A DNA stretch of 64,000 nt from Pyxidicoccus parkwaysis (GTDB taxonomy: Bacteria > Myxococcota > Myxococcia > Myxococcales > Myxococcaceae), in contig NZ_CP071090.1 in NCBI RefSeq assembly GCF_017301735.1, positions 12,259,001 through 12,323,000 on the forward strand, in the 5' to 3' direction. The notes under the pieces were generated by a model. It worked only from the letters and a program-made list of their open reading frames with translations, was not told the origin of the DNA and ran no database searches. The translations under genes and the position numbers were made by a program. Below, piece after piece: positions 9,112 to 16,935 of the stretch; position 1 is the first letter of the stretch, and the number at the start of each line of letters is the position of its first letter.

Positions 9112-9340
9112 AAGGGGTGCGCCCTTGGGTGCCCATGTCGGGCCTTCAAGAGGGAAGCCGGTGCGAATCCGGCGCGGTCCCGCCACTGTGAACGGGCAGC
9201 CCTGAGGTCAGGGCCGGGGACTTCGGTCAGTCGCCACTCCGGCAGCCTCGCGGCGCTCCGGGGGAAGGCGGAAGGCCCCTTCCGGAATGGCGCGCGTGCG
9301 CCGGACTCCGGAGCCCGTCAGCCAGGAGACCTGCCCAGGG
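9112..9340 (+). ncRNA. Cobalamin riboswitch 1 (upstream of btuB-like gene)
   Basis: The segment carries the adenosylcobalamin aptamer signature: AGGGAAGCCGGTGCGAATCC (9151-9170) and CCGCCACTGTGAACGGG (9180-9196). The B12-box-like GTCAGCCAGGAGACCTGCC lies at 9317-9335. The 72 bases before the start codon at 9412 would hold the expression platform. Its position directly upstream of a TonB-dependent receptor and BtuF is the classic arrangement, in which B12 binding lowers uptake-gene expression. Confidence 0.9.
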
Positions 9341-9411
9341 GTTCGGCCGTGTCCTTCACCGGCACGGACGGATGGCCTTCTCTCTTCGTCGGAGAGAGCG
9401 GAAGGCGGAGC

Positions 9412-11727
9412 ATGCGGTGGACCTTCCTCGCCGGCCCCGTGGTGTGCCTGGCGCTCAACATCCCGCTCTTCGCTCGCGCTCAGGCCGGTGACGAGGCCGC
9501 GGTGCGTGAGACGCCAGGCTCTGGCGCGCCCGCCGCGAGCTCCGAGTCGGAATCAGGTCCTCGGGACGATGCGCGAGCACAAGCGGGTGACGAGGCGCCG
9601 CGCGCTGATGCGACGGTGTTCGCTCCGGTGCAGGGCTCCGAGGCGTACCCTGCCGTGCTTGCTCCGGGCTCGGGTTCGCCCGCCGCGAGTGCTGAGTCGG
9701 AATCAGGTCCTCGGGAGGATGCGCAAGCACAGGCGGGGGATGAGACGCCGCGCGGCGATGCGACGGTGTCCGCGCCCGAGGTGAACGGCGCCGAGCCGAA
9801 GCCCGCTCCCGAGTCGTCCTCTGCATCGCGCACCACCGTGGTTCGCGGGAAGACACCGCCGCCTCCGGAGTCTCCGGAGCGCAGGGACCCGACGGGCGCC
9901 ATCACCGTCATCGACGCTCGCGAGCATGCGGGCGAGGCGCGTGACACGGCGGAGCTGCTCGCGGGCTCCGTGGGCCTCTCGGTGCAGGACTCCGGTGGTT
10001 ATGGGCAGAGCAAGAGCCTGGTGGTGCGCGGCGCCGCGGCCAACGGTGTGCTCGTGTTCCTGGATGGGATTCCCCTCAACGGCGCGGGCGGCATGGCGGA
10101 CCTGTCCCAGATTCCCGCCGCGCTGGTGGAGCGCTTCGAGGTGCTGCGCGGCGGCGCGGGTGCGCGGTACGGCTCCGGAGGACTGGGCGGCGCGGTGAAC
10201 ATCATCACCCGCGCGCCCGGCTCCCACCTGCGCGCCAGCGGCGAGGTGACGTACGGAAGCTGGGACACGATGCTGGGCCACGTCGCCGCCACCGGCCCGC
10301 TGCTCGAGGGGCAGGCGTTGTTGCTGGTGCATGCGGGGCGCTCGGACGGGGACTTCGCGTACGACGTGGATGAGCTCCCCGCCATCGACGACAACCCGCT
10401 CACCTCGCAGGTGCGTGCGCGCAATGACGCGCGAGGTGGTGGCGGCTTGCTGCGCTACCGGCGGCGGCTGTCCGGTGGCTCCCGGCTGGATGCGCTCGCG
10501 GAGCTGTCGCTGGAGAACCGCGCCATTCCCGGCACGGTGCAGAACCCTCAATCTTCCGGAAGGCAGGAGCTGGGTCGACTGTCGCTGGGCCTGCGCTGGT
10601 CGGGGCTGCTCGGTGACGTGGGGCAGGGGAGTGCTCGCGGCTTCTTCCGGCGCGACGGGCTGGAGGTGAGGGGAGAGCTGCCGGGCGCAGGCGGTGCGCA
10701 GCGGTACTCGGTGGGGGGCGTGGAGCTGGAGGGGCGCCGGGCGCTCGGGGACATGCAGTCGCTCACCGTTACGGTGGCCACGTCCGGCGAGGGCGTCACC
10801 GAGGCGCAGGATGCGCAGTCCGCTTCATGGTGGCGCGCGAGCGTCATGGCCATGGACGAGCTTCGGTTCCTCGGCGGCAGGCTGAATGTGGTGCCTTCGC
10901 TGCGCGTCGAGCGGGTGGGGCCGTACTGGCTGCTGGCGCCGAAGCTGGGCACGTCCGTGTCGCTGGGCCGTGGCTTCGGAGTGCGCGCCAACGTGGGCCA
11001 GTCGCATCGCGCGCCGTCGTTCCTGGAGCTCTACATCCGTCAGGGCACGTTGCTCCCCAACCCGGGGCTCAAGCCGGAGCGCGCCCTGTACGCGGATGCG
11101 GCGGTGTCGTGGAGCTCTGCTGCTCGCACAGAAGAGGAGCCCGTGTGGAGTGTCACCGCCGGTGGCTTCGGCGCGCTGTACGAGAACCTGATTGCGTATG
11201 AGCTGTATCCGCCTCTGCTCGCGCGCCCGTACAACTTCGATGCGGCGCGCGTGTGGGGCATGGAGCTGGAGGGCGAGGCGCATCCGCTGCCGTGGCTGTC
11301 CGCCAGCGCCAGCTACACGTGGCTGCGCACGCAGAACCGCTACGGTGACCCCCGCTTCTTCAACATGGACCTGCCGTACCGTCCGCGACAGAAGTGGGTG
11401 GGACGCGTGCGCGCGGGGCCGGACTGGCTCAATGCTCGCACCGAGGTGCTTTATCAGTCCTCGCAGCTCGTCAACCGCACGGGCTCGCGCAGCCTGCCGT
11501 CGCGCACGATGTTGAGCGCGGGCGCGTCCAGCACCTTCCTGCACGGGCCGGACGTCACGCTGTCCGTGGAGGTGAAGAACCTGCTCGACGTGCGGGCCTA
11601 TGACTTCACCGGCTTCCCGCTTCCGGGCCGCGCCGTGTACGCGACGCTCGCGGTGGCGGTCGACCGGGATGCCTCTTCCGCAGCCGTACCTTCTGCTTCC
11701 GAGGAACCGCATGCCTCGCCCCACTGA
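9412..11727 (+). CDS. btuB: TonB-dependent outer-membrane receptor, probable cobalamin receptor (BtuB-like)
   Basis: A 771-residue receptor with a signal peptide (residues 1-23) and an unusual low-complexity extension of about 115 residues. A TonB-box-like TTVVRG lies near residue 140. A plug domain containing DGIPLNG and GSGGLGGAVNIITR is followed by a 22-strand-type barrel. TonB/ExbBD energise substrate import through such receptors. Assignment to B12 rests on the riboswitch immediately upstream and on btuF, btuC and btuD downstream. The ATG at 9412 follows GGAAGGCGGAGC. The N-terminal extension contains about two 50-residue repeats (9517-9816), and the barrel lacks the usual terminal aromatic residue, ending in a polar 20-residue tail. 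Confidence 0.85.
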   Translation: MRWTFLAGPVVCLALNIPLFARAQAGDEAAVRETPGSGAPAASSESESGPRDDARAQAGDEAPRADATVFAPVQGSEAYPAVLAPGSGSPAASAESESGPREDAQAQAGDETPRGDATVSAPEVNGAEPKPAPESSSASRTTVVRGKTPPPPESPERRDPTGAITVIDAREHAGEARDTAELLAGSVGLSVQDSGGYGQSKSLVVRGAAANGVLVFLDGIPLNGAGGMADLSQIPAALVERFEVLRGGAGARYGSGGLGGAVNIITRAPGSHLRASGEVTYGSWDTMLGHVAATGPLLEGQALLLVHAGRSDGDFAYDVDELPAIDDNPLTSQVRARNDARGGGGLLRYRRRLSGGSRLDALAELSLENRAIPGTVQNPQSSGRQELGRLSLGLRWSGLLGDVGQGSARGFFRRDGLEVRGELPGAGGAQRYSVGGVELEGRRALGDMQSLTVTVATSGEGVTEAQDAQSASWWRASVMAMDELRFLGGRLNVVPSLRVERVGPYWLLAPKLGTSVSLGRGFGVRANVGQSHRAPSFLELYIRQGTLLPNPGLKPERALYADAAVSWSSAARTEEEPVWSVTAGGFGALYENLIAYELYPPLLARPYNFDAARVWGMELEGEAHPLPWLSASASYTWLRTQNRYGDPRFFNMDLPYRPRQKWVGRVRAGPDWLNARTEVLYQSSQLVNRTGSRSLPSRTMLSAGASSTFLHGPDVTLSVEVKNLLDVRAYDFTGFPLPGRAVYATLAVAVDRDASSAAVPSASEEPHASPH
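9517..9816 (+). repeat. Two 150-base direct repeats inside the receptor gene
   Basis: Copies start at 9517 and 9667. Both encode a Ser/Glu/Ala/Gly-rich unit containing SESESGPR, AQAGDE and DATV. The spacing of 150 bases (50 codons) keeps the frame. They form the linker between signal peptide and TonB box. Confidence 0.7.
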
Positions 11728-11767
11728 TTCAGGACGCGGTCGTTTCCCGAGTTCCGCGCCACTTCTT

Positions 11768-11878
11768 CGGGCGGAGGGCTCGCGGAAGGAACGTTCATTC
11801 CGCTGCTGGCCCGTGGGCGACGACGCCGTAGCTCCCCGGGCGGAGGGCTTGTGGAAGGAACGTTCATTCCGCTGGTGC
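11768..11878 (+). repeat. Duplicated 42-base element with central palindrome
   Basis: Two near-identical copies lie at 11768-11809 and 11837-11878, 69 bases apart, between the receptor gene and the next lipoprotein gene. Each contains GGAACGTTCATTCC inside a 22-base imperfect palindrome (11782-11803 and 11851-11872) centred on GAACGTTC. They could be operators, processing hairpins or a dispersed repeat element; nothing in the sequence decides. Confidence 0.7.
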
Positions 11879-11902
11879 ATGCCTCCGGAGGGGGCTCGAT
11901 TC

Positions 11903-13495
11903 ATGGGCGGGCCGCTGCTCCCCGCGCTGCTCATGGCCGTGCTGTCCCTGACGCTCACCGGGTGTCCGGAGGAGGGCGTGGTCTGCACCTCGGGCCTTGC
12001 CGTCTGTGGCAACGCTTGCGTGGACCTGAGCGGAGACACCGCGAACTGTGGCAGCTGTGGCAATGCGTGCGGCGACGGACAGTCATGTCAGTCCGGCACA
12101 TGTGCGTGCCGCCCGGGCACGGAGTCCTGTGACGGCACCTGCGTGGCCACGGCGACGGACGTGGCCCACTGTGGCTCCTGCGGCAACGCGTGTCCCTCCG
12201 GTCAGGTCTGCGAGTCGGGCACCTGCCGCGAGGCCTGCTCGGCGGGCACGGCTCGCTGTGGCGGCTCGTGCATCGACGTGCTGGCGGATGCGCTGAACTG
12301 CGGTGCCTGTGGCCACGCGTGCCCGGACGTGCAGACGTGCCACGCGGGACGGTGCGCGTATGACGTCGTGACCGCCTGCTACACCAACGGGCAACTGGTG
12401 GGCATCCAGGCGGGAACGGATGCGCTCGGGCCCCGGCGGCAGTTCGGCGGCGGTGTGCAGTCGCTCGCGTCGTGGGATGGCTTCGTGCTCGCCGCGGATG
12501 CGACCAACTCCAAGCTGCTCCAGGCCGCGGGCGGCGAGCTGGGCACCATCGCGGAAGAGGACTCGCTGGGCTCCGTGGCCAGTTCTCCCAATGACGTGTT
12601 CGTGGACCCTCCGTACGTCTACGTCGTCGACTCGGTGAACAACACGCTCCAGGTGCTCAAGCGCGAGGGTCCATCCCAGGGCGGCGGCCTCGGCCTGCGC
12701 ACCGTGGCGCAAATCAACCTGGGGCCCAACACCAGCCCGCAGGCCATCGCGAAGTGGGGCTCGACGCTCTACGTCCCGCTGTTCGGCACCGCCGGCTCCA
12801 ACTTCCAGCAGGGCAACGCCGTGGCCCGTGTCGACGTCTCCAACCCCGAGCAGCCTCGCAAGCTGGACACCCTTCCCCTCACCGGGCTCGACTTGAAGTC
12901 CTTCGACGGCGGCACCGTGCTGCCGCTGCCGTACTCGGCGACGGCCACGGATGGCGGCGTGTATGTGGCCCTCACCAACCTCAACCCGTACAACAACTAC
13001 CTGCCCAACGGGCCGGGCATGCTCGCTCGCATCGACCCCTCGGATGGTGGAGTGCGAGCCATCGACCTGGGCGCGCGGGACTGTCTCAACGCGGGCTATG
13101 TGGAGGCCGTGGGAGGACAGCTCGTGGTGGCGTGCCTGGGCGAGGCCCGGTTGGACCGCGCCAATGGCAGCCGCGCCGACTCCGTGCGCGCCACCGGACT
13201 GGTGCTGGTGAAGGACGACGTGCCGGTGGCCTCGTACGCGCTGAGCCCCGGCTGCGAGCCCGGCACCGAGGGCTGCCGCGTCTCCGTGGCCGGACGCTTC
13301 GCCGTGGCGCGCGGCGCGGTGTATCTCGCGGACACCAACTCGGGCCGCGTCTTCGTGGTGCAGGTGGAGGACGGGAAGCTCGTCGAGCGCCGTGGCTACA
13401 CGACACCCCAGGCCCAGGGCCCCGCGCTCGACGCGTGCCCGGTGGACCCGCGCCGGCCCGTGTCCAATGCCATCGACGTCACCGCGCTTCCATGA
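11903..13495 (+). CDS. Cys-rich lipoprotein with beta-propeller-like domain, candidate surface B12-binding protein
   Basis: A 530-residue lipoprotein: signal MGGPLLPALLMAVLSLTLTG with lipobox Cys21. About 120 residues follow with three Cys-rich repeats of the form NCGSCGNAC, similar to stigma-specific/Stig1-like repeats found in myxobacterial surface proteins. The C-terminal about 380 residues have repeated segments such as PPYVYVVDSVNNTLQVL, typical of YncE-like beta-propellers. Bacteroidetes BtuG, a surface beta-propeller lipoprotein next to BtuB, captures B12. The position between btuB and btuF makes an analogous role attractive, but this is inference. GGAGGGGG precedes the ATG; an in-frame ATG at 11879 is possible. 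It probably shares the riboswitch-1 transcript. Confidence 0.75.
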   Translation: MGGPLLPALLMAVLSLTLTGCPEEGVVCTSGLAVCGNACVDLSGDTANCGSCGNACGDGQSCQSGTCACRPGTESCDGTCVATATDVAHCGSCGNACPSGQVCESGTCREACSAGTARCGGSCIDVLADALNCGACGHACPDVQTCHAGRCAYDVVTACYTNGQLVGIQAGTDALGPRRQFGGGVQSLASWDGFVLAADATNSKLLQAAGGELGTIAEEDSLGSVASSPNDVFVDPPYVYVVDSVNNTLQVLKREGPSQGGGLGLRTVAQINLGPNTSPQAIAKWGSTLYVPLFGTAGSNFQQGNAVARVDVSNPEQPRKLDTLPLTGLDLKSFDGGTVLPLPYSATATDGGVYVALTNLNPYNNYLPNGPGMLARIDPSDGGVRAIDLGARDCLNAGYVEAVGGQLVVACLGEARLDRANGSRADSVRATGLVLVKDDVPVASYALSPGCEPGTEGCRVSVAGRFAVARGAVYLADTNSGRVFVVQVEDGKLVERRGYTTPQAQGPALDACPVDPRRPVSNAIDVTALP

Positions 13496-13564
13496 ATGCA
13501 CGCCGTGGGTTGAAGCCGTTAAGCCTCTGTCGAGCGCAGCCGCGCTGAAGGTGGGTCCTCCGTG

Positions 13565-14461
13565 ATGATGAGCCTGCGTCCTTCCATTCCACGCTCCAGG
13601 GGCATCGCCCTGGTGGCCACCGTGCTGTGCCTCCTCGCGAGCACCGCGCTCGCGGCCAGCGTTCCCACTTCCAAGGGGCCACAGACGCTGGGGCCTCGCG
13701 CTCCGGCGAAGGTGCGGCGCGTGGTGACGCTCGCTCCGTCGTTGACGGAGATGGTGCTCACGCTCGGCGCGGGCAACACGCTGGTGGGCGTGTCGCGCTT
13801 CGACATGGCGAAGGAGGTGGAGAAGCTGCCTCGCGTGGGAGGCTTCGTGGACCCGTCCATCGAGGCCGTCGTCGCGCTGAAGCCGGACCTCCTCCTGGTG
13901 CAGCCGGGGCCGGGCAACCAGCGTCCCGTGGAGAAGATGGCGGAGCTCGGCGTGCCCGTGCTGCTCCTGCCCCTGCACTCCGTGGCGGACGTGCTCTCCG
14001 CCATGCGCGCGGTGGGCAAGGCCCTGGGGCGCGAGAAGGAGGCGGAGGCCGCCGTCTCCCGCATCGAGGCCTCGCGCACCCGCGTCCGCGAGGCCGCGAA
14101 GAAGCTGCCCACGCCGCGCGTGCTGTTCGTCTACGGCTTCGAGCCGCTCGTGGTGGCCGGGCCCGGCTCCTTCGCGGACGAGTTGTTGAGGGACGCGGGT
14201 GGCATCAACGTGGCGGCGGATGCGGGCTCGGCGTACCCCGTGTACCCGTTGGAGCGCGCCGTGACGGCCCGGCCCGACGTGGTGGTGGACTCCGCGGACG
14301 TGGACGTGGGCAAGGAGAAGCTGCGCGCGCTCCCGGGCCTGTCACAGGCGCGCTGGGTGGAGCTGCCCTCGCAGGCGCTCCTGCAGCCCGGCCCGTCGCT
14401 GGGACAGGGCCTGGAGGAGCTCTTCCGGCTGCTGCACCCGGAGGCGGCGCTGAAGCCGTAG
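13565..14461 (+). CDS. btuF: Cobalamin ABC transporter substrate-binding protein BtuF
   Basis: A 298-residue periplasmic protein with a signal peptide ending near STALAA. It has the helical-backbone binding-protein fold: RRVVTLAPSLTEMVLTLGA at the N-lobe start, then VGGFVDPSIEAVVALKPDLL and PVEKMAELGVPVL. These are characteristic of BtuF/FecB-like proteins that deliver corrinoids or ferric siderophores to BtuCD/FecCD-type permeases. The cobalamin specificity comes from the riboswitch and neighbouring genes. Start codons GTG-ATG-ATG occur in a row at 13562-13570; 13565 is used. It follows the propeller lipoprotein gene by 69 bases and is likely in the same operon. Confidence 0.88.
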   Translation: MMSLRPSIPRSRGIALVATVLCLLASTALAASVPTSKGPQTLGPRAPAKVRRVVTLAPSLTEMVLTLGAGNTLVGVSRFDMAKEVEKLPRVGGFVDPSIEAVVALKPDLLLVQPGPGNQRPVEKMAELGVPVLLLPLHSVADVLSAMRAVGKALGREKEAEAAVSRIEASRTRVREAAKKLPTPRVLFVYGFEPLVVAGPGSFADELLRDAGGINVAADAGSAYPVYPLERAVTARPDVVVDSADVDVGKEKLRALPGLSQARWVELPSQALLQPGPSLGQGLEELFRLLHPEAALKP

Positions 14462-14734
14462 TGGACCCGGAGGCAACATCCGGGGCTCGCCGTGGACTGC
14501 GAGGCAACACAGGCTCGAGCCAAGTGCTGGAGATGACTGCGGGCCAGGGGCGCGGGCGCTCCGGTACGTGACTTGCTCAGGGAGAGGATGACTTCAGCCG
14601 CCAGGGATGGCGCTGAGACTCGGAGCTCCAAGGGGCCGTGGCTGGGAACCATGGTTCGAGACACGAGGGGGGCGTGACTCACAAGAGGGGGGATGTGTCT
14701 TCGAGCCGTTGGCCGTCGTCGGGCTTCCGGTTCT
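14462..14734 (+). other. Noncoding stretch with RNA-like structure after btuF
   Basis: No convincing reading frame. It holds a perfect palindrome GAACCATGGTTC (14646-14657). GGTTCGAGACAC (14653-14664) can pair with a near-complementary segment at 14696-14708 that encloses two GAGGGGGG blocks (14665-14672 and 14685-14692). A strong terminator ends the segment, so it is either a structured 3' UTR of the btu transcript or an independent small RNA. Confidence 0.4.
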
Positions 14735-14775
14735 CCGCACCGGAGCGTGACCCACACGCTCCGGTGCGGTCTTTT
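14735..14775 (+). terminator. Rho-independent terminator downstream of btuF
   Basis: A perfect 15-base stem, CCGCACCGGAGCGTG (14735-14749) with CACGCTCCGGTGCGG (14755-14769), has a five-base loop and is followed by TCTTTTCC. It is the strongest intrinsic terminator seen in the window and closes the btuB-lipoprotein-btuF transcript or the noncoding segment after it. Confidence 0.9.
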
Positions 14776-14899
14776 CCTTCCGGCCCCTGAGTGGCATGCC
14801 CCGCGCGGTGGCCTTCCGGACGGGCCCGTGCGCGGAGGACTTCCGGGGCGGCGGGGACCGGAGTAGATGCGTGGGCGTCCTCGCCTGGAGTGCTCTCCC

Positions 14900-15340
14900 A
14901 TGCTCCGCCGTCTTCCGTCACTCCTCGTCAGCGCGTGCCTCATGTCCGGCGCCGCGAGTGTCTCGCTGTGGCCTCGCGTCGCTGGCGCGCAGGCTCCCGC
15001 GCCCGCTGCTTCCACGCCTCCGTCCCAGGCCGAGGCCCATCCCACGGCTCCGGCTCCCGCGCGCGTCGCGGTTCCTCCCGAGGCTCCCGCGCGTGCATCC
15101 CCGACGCGTACGTCCACGTCCAATCGCAAGGCCGCGCCCGCGGAGGCTCCCGCGCCGGTTGCCGCGCCTCCGGCTCCGCCGCCCGTGCAGCCCGTGGAGT
15201 ACATGTTCCTGCGGCGCGAGGACCCGGAGGTGGACCTCGTGCAGTTGCAGCAGCTCGGCGCGGAGGGATGGCAGGTCGTCGCCACCGTCGTGGTGGACGG
15301 CAGCACCAAGCGCTACGTCCTCATGCGGCCCAAGCGGTGA
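14900..15340 (+). CDS. Exported DUF4177-like protein
   Basis: A 146-residue protein with a signal peptide (MLRRLPSLLVSACLMSGAAS), a Pro/Ala-rich linker (about 35-95), and a C-terminal domain. In that domain VEYMFLRRE, LQQLGAEGWQVVATVV and KRYVLMRPKR resemble the small DUF4177 domain. Its role is unknown. The ATG at 14900 has GGAG upstream and begins the signal peptide. It lies between btuF and btuC, so a link to B12 uptake is possible by context only. Confidence 0.7.
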   Translation: MLRRLPSLLVSACLMSGAASVSLWPRVAGAQAPAPAASTPPSQAEAHPTAPAPARVAVPPEAPARASPTRTSTSNRKAAPAEAPAPVAAPPAPPPVQPVEYMFLRREDPEVDLVQLQQLGAEGWQVVATVVVDGSTKRYVLMRPKR

Positions 15341-15440
15341 GTCGGGTGGGCGCGCGCATCCCATGCCGTGAAGGGCACTCGCATCCCGCTCCGGAGGACT
15401 GGAGCGATGGGCCCGCGCGCCGCGGAGTGAAGGCACGTCC

Positions 15441-16520
15441 ATGAGCGGCGCTCCCACGCCTCCTTCGTCGGAGCGCGCCTACGGCTTCCGTGCCTCGCGT
15501 GTCCTGGCGCTCCTCGTGGCCTTCCTCGCGCTGGCCTTCGTCGCCTTCGCCCTGGCCGTGCGCTTCGGTCTGCAGCCCATCTCCCTCATCGCCGCGCTGA
15601 CGGACCCGGCCTCCACCGACGCGCTCGTCTTCAACTCCATCCGCCTGCCTCGCGCGCTGCTCGGCGCCATCGTCGGCGCGGGGCTGGCCGCGTCGGGCAC
15701 CACGCTCCAGGGGCTCCTGCGCAACCCGCTGGCGGACCCGTTCGTGCTCGGCGTCTCCGGTGGTGCGGCGCTTGGCGCCACGCTGGCGCTCACGCTGGGC
15801 CTCGCCACCGTGGGCGAGGCGGCCCCCGGCATGGGCGATGCGCTGGCCCGCCTGTCCGCCCCCGCGCTCTTCGCCTTCCTCGGCGCGGGCGCGTCCATCC
15901 TCTTCGTCCTCTCCGCCAGCCGAGGGGCCGCGGGCCGCGCGCCCTATGCCGCGCTCCTCACCGGCGTCATCTTCAACTCCTTCGCCTCCGCCGCCATCAC
16001 CCTCCTGAAGACGCTGTCCGCGCCGGACCGGCTCGGAGAAATCCTCTACTGGCTCGTGGGCGCGCTGAACATCGAGCACGGCGACACGCTGGCCCTGTCC
16101 GCGCTCCTCCAGGCTGGTGCCATCGGCGTCATGTGGGCACTGTCCGGCCGGCTGAACCTCCTGTCGCTCGGCGACGATGACGCGACGTCGCTGGGCGTGC
16201 CGGTGGCCGCCACCCGCCGCTGGCTGCTGCTGGCCTCGAGCGCGAGCGTGGCCGGCGCGGTGGCCCTCACCGGCCTCATCGGCTTCGTGGGCCTCATCGT
16301 CCCGCACCTGCTGCGGCTCGTCTTCGGTCCGGACCAGCGGCTGCTGGTGCCGCTGTCCGCGCTGGGCGGCGCCGCCTTCCTGCTGCTCTCGGACCTGGTG
16401 GCACGGCTGGCTTTTCCCCTCTTCAACCAGGACCTTCCCGTGGGCGTCGTCACCGCGCTCCTCGGAGGTCCGCTCTTCCTGGTCCTGCTGCGGCGGAGGA
16501 CCCGGCTGGGGCAGGTCTGA
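15441..16520 (+). CDS. btuC: Cobalamin ABC transporter permease BtuC
   Basis: A 359-residue FecCD/BtuC-family permease with about ten membrane helices. Family landmarks are VFNSIRLPRALLGAIVGAGL, GTTLQGLLRNPLADPFVLGV, ALTGLIGFVGLIVPHLLRL and GVVTALLGGPLFLVLL. It forms the inner-membrane channel that accepts substrate from BtuF and is powered by BtuD. The ATG lies 100 bases after the DUF4177 gene. Unlike the usual btuCD arrangement, the ATPase gene is 8.7 kb downstream, after a second riboswitch operon and two signalling genes. Confidence 0.92.
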   Translation: MSGAPTPPSSERAYGFRASRVLALLVAFLALAFVAFALAVRFGLQPISLIAALTDPASTDALVFNSIRLPRALLGAIVGAGLAASGTTLQGLLRNPLADPFVLGVSGGAALGATLALTLGLATVGEAAPGMGDALARLSAPALFAFLGAGASILFVLSASRGAAGRAPYAALLTGVIFNSFASAAITLLKTLSAPDRLGEILYWLVGALNIEHGDTLALSALLQAGAIGVMWALSGRLNLLSLGDDDATSLGVPVAATRRWLLLASSASVAGAVALTGLIGFVGLIVPHLLRLVFGPDQRLLVPLSALGGAAFLLLSDLVARLAFPLFNQDLPVGVVTALLGGPLFLVLLRRRTRLGQV

Positions 16521-16593
16521 GGGTGTGCCACCGGACGACAGCGCCCCGTCCGAGCATTGACAACGCCCGCCACCCGCCGTACTTCCCGCCCGT

Positions 16594-16800
16594 CCTCGGT
16601 GCCACCGTGCTGTCACGGTGGCTCAAGGGAACCCGGTGTGAATCCGGGACTGCCCCGCAGCGGTAAGCAGGAACGAACGCCGTCGAGACGCACTGGCCCG
16701 CGAGGGCCGGGAAGCGATGGCCAGTAGGTGGGCGCCCTCCAGGGCTCCCGCGCCTGCGAGTCCGAAGACCTGCCGAAGACCCGTGCCCCGGGCACGGACA
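16594..16800 (+). ncRNA. Cobalamin riboswitch 2
   Basis: A second adenosylcobalamin aptamer. Visible conserved parts are GGTGCCACCGTG (16599-16610), AAGGGAACCCGGTGTGAATC (16625-16644), CTGCCCCGCAGCGGTAAGC (16650-16668) and the 3' core GAGTCCGAAGACCTGCC (16758-16774). A short hairpin around CGTGCCCCGGGCACG (16782-16796) follows and could be part of the expression platform. It lies 160-340 bases upstream of a three-gene envelope operon, so those genes are predicted to be B12-repressed. Confidence 0.92.
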
Positions 16801-16935
16801 TCACCGAAGCCTCCGAGGGGAGGCGACGGAGGCATCCGCCCGCACGCGTCCTTCGCGTCCGGAGCCAAAGCCTTCGTCCCGCTCCTCGCCCGAGGCCCAA
16901 CCCGCCCGTGGGGGCGGAGAGGAAGCTGGACGCCG

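Noticed and set aside
11782..11872. LexA box as explanation of the GAACGTTC palindromes
   Set aside because: The spacing and flanks do not match the known LexA sites I recall, and no SOS gene is adjacent.
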